From: Thermococcus peptonophilus
GTDB lineage: Archaea > Methanobacteriota_B > Thermococci > Thermococcales > Thermococcaceae
NCBI RefSeq assembly: GCF_001592435.1
Contig: NZ_CP014750.1
Span: 744,001-808,000, forward strand
Length of the DNA: 64,000 nucleotides
Direction: 5' to 3'
This document shows, piece by piece, positions 16,246-24,252 of the stretch (within the stretch, counting starts at the first letter, position 1; each line of letters opens with the position of its first letter). The notes beneath the pieces were generated by a model, which made no database searches, had not been told where the DNA came from, and saw only the letters and a program-made list of their open reading frames with translations. The translations under genes and the position numbers were made by a program.

Positions 16246-16787
16246 TGGTTATGTCAAAGATAGAGATAAAGCTCGATCATGAAAAGGCCGAGAGGATAAA
16301 GAAAATCAGACCGACCAAGGACGAGTACTTCATGCTGATAGCAAAGCTCGTCTCCCTCCGGGCAACCTGCCCACGGCTCAGAGTTGGAGCGGTAGCAGTG
16401 AAAGACGGCTACATCCTAGCAACGGGATACAACGGTGCACCTAGGGGTATGAATCACTGTATTGACGTGGGCTGTCTTATTGTGGATGGACACTGTCACA
16501 GGGCAGTCCACGCCGAGCAGAACGTCATAGCGATGGCGGCAAGGAAGGGCATAAGTCTTGAAGGGGCGACGCTTTACGTCACCCACTTCCCTTGCGACAC
16601 CTGCTTCAAGCTCCTGATAAACGCGGGCATCCGTGAGATAGTCTATGAAGAAATGTATCCCAACGAGGCCACCGAGATACTCCTGAGGGAAGCGCAAGAA
16701 AAGGGAATAGTGAAGATCAGACAGTTCAAGCTCAAAAAGGAGAGGGTTAGGCTGTTCCTGGAGGAGCTGTTTGGAGAGGACTTTTAG
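16245..16787 (+). CDS. deoxycytidylate (dCMP) deaminase family protein
   Basis: About 180 residues. The zinc-dependent deaminase motifs are present: HAEQNVIAMAA (His ligand and catalytic Glu) and FPCDTCFKLL (two Cys ligands). An insertion with CIDVGCLIVDGHCH before the HAE motif matches the extra zinc-binding or allosteric segment of dCMP deaminases. It would supply dUMP for thymidylate. The start is uncertain: a GTG at 16242, an ATG at 16245 overlapping the upstream stop, or an ATG at 16251. Confidence 0.85.
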   Translation: MVMSKIEIKLDHEKAERIKKIRPTKDEYFMLIAKLVSLRATCPRLRVGAVAVKDGYILATGYNGAPRGMNHCIDVGCLIVDGHCHRAVHAEQNVIAMAARKGISLEGATLYVTHFPCDTCFKLLINAGIREIVYEEMYPNEATEILLREAQEKGIVKIRQFKLKKERVRLFLEELFGEDF

Positions 16788-17167
16788 TGCCTTTCCTCAA
16801 CTTTAACCTTTTCTTCCAGCGCCTTGAGCCGCTCGTTGATTTCTTCGAGCTCTATGGCAACTTTCCTCGTTAATTCGGTTATCTCCCTTTCAGTCCTGTC
16901 GATTTTCAGGTAAAGGTCAAAGACGATAAAGAACAAGAGACCGATAGACACCACAAAAAGAGCATCCAGCCCCCTTCCAAGACCCAGCAGATCCTTTACC
17001 GCTTGAGATACCTGAATTGGGAAGATTGCAACAACGACAAACACAAGTATAAGTATGGCCCACGATATTCCGCTCTGCCAGTCCAGTCTCCCTCCGGAGT
17101 AGTCGCGGTATAGTCTAAGGAGGAGGTACGCGAGAACTAACAGTGCTATGGCCTGAGCCGCGTACAT
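16784..17167 (-). CDS. DUF2304 small membrane protein
   Basis: 127 residues with three membrane helices (YAAQAIALLVLAYLLLRLY; GISWAILILVFVVVAIFP; LDALFVVSIGLLFFIVFDLYL) and a C-terminal coiled coil rich in Glu/Lys. DUF2304 proteins regularly sit beside GT2 glycosyltransferases of the dolichol-phosphate-mannose-synthase type, as here (6 bp after one), and may anchor or regulate them. The last 4 bases overlap the end of the convergent deaminase gene. Confidence 0.8.
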   Translation of the reverse strand: MYAAQAIALLVLAYLLLRLYRDYSGGRLDWQSGISWAILILVFVVVAIFPIQVSQAVKDLLGLGRGLDALFVVSIGLLFFIVFDLYLKIDRTEREITELTRKVAIELEEINERLKALEEKVKVEERH

Positions 17168-17173
17168 AATACC

Positions 17174-18496
17174 TCACCTCAGTTTATCAAACAGCAGGTT
17201 GAGGGCTATTTTAATACCCTCAAGGACGTTTGTCCCCTTTCTCATCGAATACTCCGTATAGACAGCCTTTATCGGAACCTCCACAATTCTGCAACCGTTT
17301 TTAACGGCTTCAATTATAATCTCACTTGAAACCGCATACCTGTCGCAGGTAATCCTGATCTTTGCGGCACACTCACCGCTGAAGCACCTGAGCCCGCTCT
17401 GGCTGTCGCTGACGTACTTACGTGCAAACAGCGCAGTTATGAAATCGAGGACTAAGTTTCCAAACTTTTTGACAAGGGGCATCTGACTGGTGTCTCCTTT
17501 AAGGCGGGAGCCGACCGCAAAGTCCGCTTTTCCCTCCGCAACGGGCTTCATGACATTCAGTGCGTCGCTTATCAGATGCTGGCCATCGGCGTCGAAGGTA
17601 AGAACTATTTTAGCGCCCTTTCTTACTGCGTAAGCGAGCCCCGTACCGAGCGCCCCACCGAGGCCTCTGTTTACGAGATGGGTGAGAACGTGGACACCAA
17701 AAGACCTCGCTATCTCTTCAGTTCTGTCCTTTGAACCATCGTTGACAACGACTATTTCTTCACGCCTAAAATAACGCAGGAGGTCGGTCAGAACCGAGCC
17801 TATTGTCTTCTCCTCGTTATAAGCAGGAACAACGACGTAGCTCGACAGCAACCGCTCCATTAACGGAATGAAATCCTCCATAGTGGAAATTTCGAAGTTG
17901 GGGAATGCCTCGACCGAGAAGCTCATCCTTCCGGCTTCATGGGACGTCACCAAGAGACTGAGTGCACCGGCGTTCTTTGCAGCTATGACATCGTAGCCGT
18001 GATCCCCTATAACCAAAGTCTTCTCGGGGAGGATTCCAAGGGCATCCAGAACCCGCTTTATCTGTCCCCCATTTGGCTTCAACTGGTCTGGGGGAACATC
18101 TTCTCTCGCCACAATGATGTCAAAGTAGTCAGCAATGCCAGTTTTCTGAAGGGAGAAGAGGGCGGCATCCCTTGAACTCCTGGTTACAACTGCCATCCTG
18201 ATTCCCTTCTCTCTCAAGAACTCGAGGGACTCATGAACTCCTTTGAACAGGAAGGCGTCTTTCATCCTGTCGGTCTCAAGCTCGACCTGTATCGAATGGA
18301 GTTCGTCAAAGGGAATGCCCGTTTTCTCGGAGATTTTAATCAAGGTCTCGTACATGGGTGTTAGGTCTCCAATAAGCTCTTCGCTTATGCCCATCTCCCG
18401 GAGTCTTTTTCTAAGCTCCTCCTTGACTTCAGAGAACGCCTTTGGGGCACCGACCAGCGTGCCGTCGAGGTCGAAGACCACCAGTCTGATGTCCAT
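17174..18496 (-). CDS. HAD hydrolase fused to a GT2 (DPM1-like) glycosyltransferase
   Basis: 440 residues in two parts. Residues 1-~205 are a HAD phosphatase: D9-L-D11-G-T-L nucleophile motif, AVVTRSS motif II and VIGDHGYDVIAAKNAG motif IV. From about residue 215 a GT-A domain begins with YVVVPAYNEEKTIGSVL, followed by VNDGSKDRTEEIA, metal-binding FDADGQH and SDSQSGLRCFS, as in dolichol-phosphate mannose/glucose synthases. It probably makes a lipid-linked sugar, while the HAD part may hydrolyse a phosphorylated sugar or lipid. The downstream DUF2304 membrane protein and the divergent MraY-like gene point to protein or lipid glycosylation. Confidence 0.85.
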   Translation of the reverse strand: MDIRLVVFDLDGTLVGAPKAFSEVKEELRKRLREMGISEELIGDLTPMYETLIKISEKTGIPFDELHSIQVELETDRMKDAFLFKGVHESLEFLREKGIRMAVVTRSSRDAALFSLQKTGIADYFDIIVAREDVPPDQLKPNGGQIKRVLDALGILPEKTLVIGDHGYDVIAAKNAGALSLLVTSHEAGRMSFSVEAFPNFEISTMEDFIPLMERLLSSYVVVPAYNEEKTIGSVLTDLLRYFRREEIVVVNDGSKDRTEEIARSFGVHVLTHLVNRGLGGALGTGLAYAVRKGAKIVLTFDADGQHLISDALNVMKPVAEGKADFAVGSRLKGDTSQMPLVKKFGNLVLDFITALFARKYVSDSQSGLRCFSGECAAKIRITCDRYAVSSEIIIEAVKNGCRIVEVPIKAVYTEYSMRKGTNVLEGIKIALNLLFDKLR

Positions 18497-18540
18497 ACTA
18501 CCACCGAAGGGTTTATTTTCTGCAGTTCCAAAGGAATGCG

Positions 18541-19446
18541 GTGTCAGTAATGGAAGCGGCGGCTCCCCTTATAGCCTTAACTCTCTCGGCGGTACTAACC
18601 CCCTATCTCGCTGGACTCATGAAAAGGGCTGGAATAGTTGGAAAGGACATACACAAGTTGACCAAGCCCGAAGTCCCCGAAATGGGTGGGTTATCACTGC
18701 TCATCTCTATCGGAACTGTGTCATCTCTAATCGAACCAAGGATTGGTCTCGTTTTTCTCTTGTTTGGGATAGTGGGAATCGTTGACGACTTAACGGCCCT
18801 AAAGCAGTCCCACAAGGTTGCTCTGTCCTTGATAGTCGCTTCACCGGTGATGTTTTTTGACGTTCCCCGATATGTGGACGTATTCGGATTCCCCCTTAAT
18901 CTCAGAGTTATCTACCCTCTGGTAGCCCTTCTGTATGTAGTGGGCTCGGCAAACCTAGTGAACATGCTGGCAGGTTTTAACGGACTGGAGGTCGGGACGA
19001 GCGCTATCGCGCTGGCTTTTCTGGGGCTACTCACAGAGGGAACAGCCAGAGAGCTGGCCTTTACCGGTGCAGCGGCAGCCCTAGGCTTTCTCTGGTGGAA
19101 CAGATATCCAGCCAAGATATTTCCCGGCGATACTGGAACCCTGAGCCTTGGGGCACTTATTGGACTCGTTGTAGTTGTTGGGAAGGTTGAAGCCTACGGG
19201 GCAATTCTTCTAATACCCCACTTCCTGGACTTTACCATAAAGGCCGCTGGAGTCAGATTCGGGGTCAGAAAGCATGGAAGAACCGAGATCCTGCCCGACG
19301 GGACGCTAAAGGCACCACCTTATCCAAGCTTTCTGGGAATGATAATGAGAAAAGTACGCGTGAACGAACCGAAGCTGGTCGCAATAGTGTGGGCCATAGA
19401 GTTCATTCTTGGCCTTCTCGCCCTTGCTCTGAGTCGATTACTTTGA
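18541..19446 (+). CDS. MraY/Alg7-family polyprenyl-phosphate GlcNAc-1-phosphate transferase
   Basis: About 300 residues with ten or so membrane helices. Active-site motifs are IVGIVDDL (Asp pair), NLVNMLAGFNGLEVG, IFPGDTGTLSLG and the His-containing loop RKHGRTEILPDG. The family moves a sugar-1-phosphate from a UDP-sugar onto dolichyl phosphate, the first step of archaeal N-glycosylation. It may start at the GTG at 18541 or the ATG at 18550. It is divergent from the HAD-GT2 fusion (44 bp apart) and overlaps the convergent Cas6-like gene by about 44 bp. Confidence 0.85.
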   Translation: MSVMEAAAPLIALTLSAVLTPYLAGLMKRAGIVGKDIHKLTKPEVPEMGGLSLLISIGTVSSLIEPRIGLVFLLFGIVGIVDDLTALKQSHKVALSLIVASPVMFFDVPRYVDVFGFPLNLRVIYPLVALLYVVGSANLVNMLAGFNGLEVGTSAIALAFLGLLTEGTARELAFTGAAAALGFLWWNRYPAKIFPGDTGTLSLGALIGLVVVVGKVEAYGAILLIPHFLDFTIKAAGVRFGVRKHGRTEILPDGTLKAPPYPSFLGMIMRKVRVNEPKLVAIVWAIEFILGLLALALSRLL

Positions 19447-20152
19447 CCATACCAAAACCGTAGCGGGTCTTCTCGCCAAAACCAGCCTCATAGCCTAGTC
19501 GCGCCAGTTCCGGTGAACCCGAGTACTTGAAAACCATGAGGGAACTCCTATAATAGGTATCCTTGACGAGGATTCTCACGGGCTTAAACTTCAGAACATC
19601 AATTTTAAACTCCTTGTCCTCTGGCATTTCACCGTAGATGCTCGAATACCTCATGAGCATTATTTTCCGGAGCTTGTCGAAGAACATCTCATCATCTGGA
19701 TAGAGGTCCCACACTTTCATTCTGCCGTTGACAAACTTAACCGTTCGCACGAGGATTGGACTGAGAGTTGAGAAGAGAACTGGGCCTTTAAGCTCAGGCT
19801 CCTTCAGGACCTTAACATCGTCCGCGATAAAAACAGCATCCTTAATCTTTAGGAGGGGATCATCGAGAAAGCCCTCAGCAATGGCATGAATAACATCGGT
19901 GGAATGGGACGACACATAGAGAGAAACGTCATCGGAGAGAACCCTAATGCCCGCCTCTGGAATAAGCTCCCTCTTCCTGACCATTATCCTGGAGAACGTA
20001 AAGTAATCAACACCGCTGGATTCGACTTCTTTGCCGAGCTCTGGGGAGACCAAATAAATCTTCTCCAGTAACTGAGAAAAGACCTCATAATTGTAGTTAA
20101 ACGGGAGAATAGTACCCACTTCAGCGGGCCTGAGCTTTATTTCAATCCTCAT
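19403..20152 (-). CDS. Cas6-family RAMP protein, probably a non-catalytic paralogue
   Basis: 249 residues from the ATG at 20152 (SD GGAGGG). Two ferredoxin-like halves are suggested, and the C-terminal glycine-rich loop GYEAGFGEKTRYGFGMVKV is the Cas6 hallmark. The N-terminal MRIEIKLRP and central TLSPILVRT also fit. Compared from memory with the P. furiosus enzyme (Tyr31/His46/Lys52), the His-Lys segment here reads KEVESSGVDYFTFS: the His position appears as Lys and the Lys position as Asp. Cas6 paralogues lacking these residues are known in Pyrococcus. There is no CRISPR array or other cas gene nearby. Confidence 0.8.
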   Translation of the reverse strand: MRIEIKLRPAEVGTILPFNYNYEVFSQLLEKIYLVSPELGKEVESSGVDYFTFSRIMVRKRELIPEAGIRVLSDDVSLYVSSHSTDVIHAIAEGFLDDPLLKIKDAVFIADDVKVLKEPELKGPVLFSTLSPILVRTVKFVNGRMKVWDLYPDDEMFFDKLRKIMLMRYSSIYGEMPEDKEFKIDVLKFKPVRILVKDTYYRSSLMVFKYSGSPELARLGYEAGFGEKTRYGFGMVKVIDSEQGREGQE

Positions 20153-20368
20153 TATTGATCCCTCCAATATAGTGCCAATGTATTTAAACGTTAAAAAGGT
20201 TAATAAGTGTTTCGAAGTCGGATTTGAAGACTATTGTGAATCAGTGGGTTATAAACTACCCTCGGCTAAAAGTTGTCACACTCTGAACTTGGTATCGGCT
20301 GATATGGATAGAGTTAAAAAGAGTCCCAACTAGGTATACATCAGGAGAGAAGTCAGAGGTGAGAATGC

Positions 20369-21562
20369 ATGAGTATTGAGAACACTGACGTTCACCCGGA
20401 GGGTTACGATGATTACGTCACTTTCCTCAAAAGGAGAATCAGGCAGCTGGAGTTACAGGTGAGAACACTTGAGGCAGACAAGGAGAGACTTGAGAGGGAG
20501 CTTTCAAGGCTGAGAATGGAGATGTCAAGACTCAGACAGCCGCCGGCCTTTGCAGGGAACGTCATAGAGGTGCTCGACGACGAGAGGGCTATCGTTCAGA
20601 ACTACAACGGGCCGCGCTTCGTCGTCAGGATAGCACCGTGGATAGAGAGGGACAAGCTCAAGCCAGGAGCCAGGGTGGCGCTCGACCAGAGGACGATGGC
20701 GATAGTGGAGCTCCTGCCGAGCGAGAAAGACCCGAGCGTCCTCGGTTTCGAAGTCATTGAAAGGCCCAAGGTCACTTACAACGACATAGGCGGACTTGAG
20801 AAGCAGCTCCAGGAACTCAGGGAAGCAATAGAGCTCCCGCTCAAGCACCCGGAGCTGTTTGAACAGGTCGGCATCGAGCCGCCGAAAGGAGTTCTCCTCT
20901 ACGGTCCGCCGGGCTGTGGAAAAACTCTGATGGCAAAGGCAGTTGCCAACCACGTCAACGCCACTTTCATCCGCGTCGTCGGTAGTGAACTGGTCAGGAA
21001 GTTCATCGGAGAGGGTGCCAGACTGGTCCACGAACTCTTTGAGCTTGCCAAGGAGAAGGCACCCACGATAATCTTCATAGACGAAATAGACGCCATAGGC
21101 GCAAAGAGAATGGACGAAACCACCGGCGGCGAGAGGGAAGTCAACAGGACTCTTATGCAGCTCCTCGCTGAGATGGACGGCTTCGACCCGAGGGGCAACG
21201 TGAAAGTCATAGCGGCAACTAACAGGCCGGACATACTTGATCCAGCTCTGCTCAGACCCGGAAGGTTCGATAGGCTAATAGAGGTTCCACTCCCGGACTA
21301 TCACGGCAGGCTGGAAATACTCAAGGTCCACACGAGGAAGATGAACCTCAGGGGGGTTGACCTGCACGTTATAGCCGAGATAACCGAGGGAGCAAGTGGA
21401 GCCGACCTCAAGGCCATAGCTACCGAGGCAGGCATGTTCGCCATCAGGGACAGAAGGACGTACGTTACGCAGGACGACTTCCTCAAGGCCGTGGAGAAAG
21501 TCCTCGGCTCTGAGAAGAGACTGGCCCAGCAGATAGCGATGCACGAGGTAATGTACGGCTGA
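20369..21562 (+). CDS. pan: proteasome-activating nucleotidase
   Basis: A 397-residue AAA+ unfoldase that feeds proteins into the 20S proteasome. Domains in order: N-terminal coiled coil (about 20-65), OB domain (about 70-150), AAA module with Walker A GPPGCGKT, Walker [10 protein letters not shown] and arginine fingers in LLRPGRFDR. The last three residues M-Y-G form the HbYX motif that docks into the proteasome alpha ring. GAGGTGA SD lies 6 bp before the ATG. A T-rich stretch (CTCCTTTTTTATT) just after the stop may end transcription. Confidence 0.96.
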   Translation: MSIENTDVHPEGYDDYVTFLKRRIRQLELQVRTLEADKERLERELSRLRMEMSRLRQPPAFAGNVIEVLDDERAIVQNYNGPRFVVRIAPWIERDKLKPGARVALDQRTMAIVELLPSEKDPSVLGFEVIERPKVTYNDIGGLEKQLQELREAIELPLKHPELFEQVGIEPPKGVLLYGPPGCGKTLMAKAVANHVNATFIRVVGSELVRKFIGEGARLVHELFELAKEKAPTIIFIDEIDAIGAKRMDETTGGEREVNRTLMQLLAEMDGFDPRGNVKVIAATNRPDILDPALLRPGRFDRLIEVPLPDYHGRLEILKVHTRKMNLRGVDLHVIAEITEGASGADLKAIATEAGMFAIRDRRTYVTQDDFLKAVEKVLGSEKRLAQQIAMHEVMYG

Positions 21563-21630
21563 AGCCCCTCCTTTTTTATTCCTGATTTTAAAGCGAGCAT
21601 TTACAATAGTACAGTCTTTCTGGGCTTGTT

Positions 21631-22743
21631 TCAAGGTTTTTTCCTTTTCAGAAAGCTCTCAATCCACAGTATCACCCACGCGAGCAGATACATTACGGGA
21701 ATAGATAAGAAAGCATGCCTGTAGCCAAAGATATCTATAAGCAGGCCTAAGAGATAAGGCCCAACCGTCGCGCCGAAAAACCCAACCATATTAACGAAGC
21801 CCATGACTGAACCCAGGTTTTCTGGACTTGCTTTCTCTGAGGTGTAAGCAGTAACTATTGGGCCCACTGAGTAGAACGTAAGCCCGAGGGGGATTATAAT
21901 CCAGGGAGATGCTGTTACTGCAAGGAGGAACGTCAGCAGTGCATTTAACACGAATACCAGCGGGACGCTTCTCCTTCCCGTTCTATCGTAGATCATGCCA
22001 CCGAGGAAAGAGCCGGCCACCCCCACAACCGAGAGTAAAGAGAAAAGACCCGAGGCAATTTCGAGGGAGACTCCCGAGTGTACCAGGAATGACACCAGAA
22101 ACGTTAGAAGGCCAAAGAATGCCGCGAGCGCAAGGAAATTCGCAGCGCTTAGGGGGAGAACGTTCATCGGAATCGAGAGTGAGGCATTATACGGCTTCGA
22201 GACTTCTCCCTTGACAGCGAAGGTAAGGGCAACTCCAACAAGGAGGCTCATGGAAGAGAGTACCGCAAAGGCGTACCTCCACTGGAGGGAGAGCGCTATG
22301 GGTACGACTATCAGGGGAGCGATCCCACTCCCTACTGGCGGCCCGACCATGAAGATGCCCATAGCTGAGCCCTTCCTCTCCCGGTAGACCTCGCTTATGA
22401 GGGCTGTCGCTGGGGCATAGTAAAGGCCCGAGAAAACTCCATAGAGAGCCCTAACCGCCAGAAGCTCCCAGTACTGGCGCGCGAAGACTATGAGCGCAGA
22501 AGAGAGGGAGTACCCTATAATGCTCACCACTAAGAGGCGCTTCCTTCCGAGCCTGTCTCCAAGATAGCCCGCGGGTACCTGGATGAGTGCATAGGGAAGT
22601 AGCAATGCAGTCATCAGCAGGCCGGCCTTGGCGTTGGCTATACCCAGCTCAGCTTTTATAATGGGGATGAGGGGAGGTATTGCCATCCTGTGGGCGTAGT
22701 TGAATATCCAGCCGAGGGAGAGCAGCAACAGGAGTTTCTTCCG
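21631..22743 (-). CDS. MFS transporter (12-helix)
   Basis: About 370 residues from the ATG at 22743, chosen because the TATA-like ACTTTTAAACG lies about 25 bp upstream, so the transcript would be leaderless; an in-frame ATG at 22791 lies before that box. Twelve membrane helices; the loop 2-3 motif appears as GYLGDRLGRKRLLV and its repeat in the second half as GGMIYDRTGRRSV. It resembles drug or organic-anion permeases, but no substrate can be named. Divergent from the RIO2 operon. Confidence 0.8.
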   Translation of the reverse strand, partial: RKKLLLLLSLGWIFNYAHRMAIPPLIPIIKAELGIANAKAGLLMTALLLPYALIQVPAGYLGDRLGRKRLLVVSIIGYSLSSALIVFARQYWELLAVRALYGVFSGLYYAPATALISEVYRERKGSAMGIFMVGPPVGSGIAPLIVVPIALSLQWRYAFAVLSSMSLLVGVALTFAVKGEVSKPYNASLSIPMNVLPLSAANFLALAAFFGLLTFLVSFLVHSGVSLEIASGLFSLLSVVGVAGSFLGGMIYDRTGRRSVPLVFVLNALLTFLLAVTASPWIIIPLGLTFYSVGPIVTAYTSEKASPENLGSVMGFVNMVGFFGATVGPYLLGLLIDIFGYRHAFLSIPVMYLLAWVILWIESFLKRKKP

Positions 22744-22797
22744 CATGGGTTCGACAAAAGATGAAACGTTTAAAAGTTTGTTGGACAACAAAGTAAG

Positions 22798-22807
22798 TTT
22801 ATAAAAG
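22798..22807 (+). promoter_or_regulatory. TATA box for the rio2 operon
   Basis: TTTATAAAAG lies about 33 bp before the RIO2 start. It overlaps the upstream region of the divergent MFS gene. Confidence 0.6.
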
Positions 22808-22835
22808 GCGCGGGCAACCAGTTACGGGAGAGGGC

Positions 22836-23771
22836 ATGGTCAGCAAACTGCTCGCACTTGAGGCTTATCCATCACTCAGGGATCTGGACTTCAGGATACT
22901 GAGGGGAGTAGAGCTCAACATGCGTCACCACAGGTGGGTTCCCCTAGAGGACATAGCCCGCTTTGCCAGGGTGGACGTTGAGACAGCATCCTTCAGACTT
23001 GGAAAGCTCGACGACTGGGGGCTTGTTGTCAGGAGGAGCGACATCGGCTACATAGGCTACCAGCTCACGATACACGGCTATGACGCATTGGCAATCAGGG
23101 CTCTCGCCAAGAAGGGAGTTATAGAGGCTATAAGCACGACTCAGATAGGTGTTGGCAAGGACGCTGATGTTTACGTTGGAGTAACTCCGTCTGGAGAAAA
23201 GGTAGCGGTTAAGTTCAACAGGATAGGGGGGAGAACGGCCTCAAGAAGGGCCGGCTACCACAGTCACGTCTTCCAAGACAAGCACCACACCAGCTGGCTC
23301 TACGTTTCGAGGCTGATTGCCAAGAAGGAGCACGAGGCCCTTGTCCTGCTCAGCCCAATAGCGAGAGTTCCGCGACCGATAGCATGGAATCGGCACGTCG
23401 TCGTAATGGAGTTTGTGGAAGGAACAGAACTGGCTGAACTCAGGGACACTGATTTGAGCAGAGAGGAAGCAGAGAGGATACTCGATAGAGTCCTTGAAGA
23501 GTACCTCAAAATAGTGCACTTTGGCATAGTTCACTCGGACATGAGCGAGTTTAACATAGTCCTGACTAAAGACGGGGACATCCTGATAATAGACTGGGCG
23601 CAGTACATCACCACGGCCCATCCGGAGAGCTACGAACTGCTGAAGAGAGACATAATAGTCCTTTTGAATGCCTTCAGGAGAAGGTGGAGAGTAAAAAAGG
23701 AGTTTGAAAAGGTCTGGCCGGAGTTTGAATCAGCCTGGAAGGTAAGCAGGGGGGAGGGAAATGGTAATTAA
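22836..23771 (+). CDS. rio2: RIO2-family serine/threonine kinase
   Basis: 311 residues. An N-terminal winged helix (about 1-90) is followed by the RIO kinase domain: the glycine-rich stretch IGVGKDADVYVG, lysine in VAVKF, the flexible loop after RAGYHSHVF, catalytic HSDMSEFNIV and metal-binding IDWAQY. Archaeal and eukaryotic Rio2 act in maturation of the small ribosomal subunit. SD GGGAGAGGG before the ATG. Its end overlaps the next gene by 11 bp. Confidence 0.93.
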   Translation: MVSKLLALEAYPSLRDLDFRILRGVELNMRHHRWVPLEDIARFARVDVETASFRLGKLDDWGLVVRRSDIGYIGYQLTIHGYDALAIRALAKKGVIEAISTTQIGVGKDADVYVGVTPSGEKVAVKFNRIGGRTASRRAGYHSHVFQDKHHTSWLYVSRLIAKKEHEALVLLSPIARVPRPIAWNRHVVVMEFVEGTELAELRDTDLSREEAERILDRVLEEYLKIVHFGIVHSDMSEFNIVLTKDGDILIIDWAQYITTAHPESYELLKRDIIVLLNAFRRRWRVKKEFEKVWPEFESAWKVSRGEGNGN

Positions 23772-24252
23772 GTACGAGCCCCTCAACAGGAAGGAGAGGA
23801 TAGCAAGGCTCTTCAGGGAGGCCATAGAGGCCGAAAACCAGAAAGACCTTGAAACTGCCAAGAAAAAGCTCGACGAGATACTCCACGAGAGCATGGAGGA
23901 AGAGCCCGAGCTGTACTTTGAGGCCTGCTTCCGCCTCGCTGATATCTTCCTCCAGGAGGACAACTATAGGGGAGCGGTTAAGTGCGCGCTTAGGGCTATT
24001 TATAACGCACCGAACGATGATCTGTTTCGCCTTGGGTTCAAGAGATTGGCGGATATTCTCACGATAATCAAAGACGCTGGAAGAGAACTGGAGCTCACAG
24101 AGAACATGGATTCACTCAGAGTTCTCCTCAAAGAGGACGAACTCCTCAGCTCGTTCCTTGAAGCCCTAATGAAAGCAACAAAAGGAGAAGAAGTCAGCGT
24201 GGAGTTTCCTGTCAAGGAGATGAACGAGGCACTGGAAGCGCTCAAAGGATGA
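23761..24252 (+). CDS. TPR-like helical protein
   Basis: 163 residues, mostly amphipathic helices. The stretch ELYFEACFRLADIFLQEDNY followed by AVKCALRAIYNAP resembles two tetratricopeptide units. It overlaps rio2 by 11 bp with its own GGGGGAGGG SD, so coupled expression with the ribosome-assembly kinase is likely. A scaffold role is only an inference. It is convergent with the radical SAM gene (11-bp overlap). Confidence 0.65.
   Translation: MVIKYEPLNRKERIARLFREAIEAENQKDLETAKKKLDEILHESMEEEPELYFEACFRLADIFLQEDNYRGAVKCALRAIYNAPNDDLFRLGFKRLADILTIIKDAGRELELTENMDSLRVLLKEDELLSSFLEALMKATKGEEVSVEFPVKEMNEALEALKG

Noticed and set aside
19403-20152. CRISPR locus suggested by the Cas6-like gene
   Set aside because: No repeat-spacer array and no other cas gene could be found in the window; solitary Cas6-like genes occur in Thermococcales.
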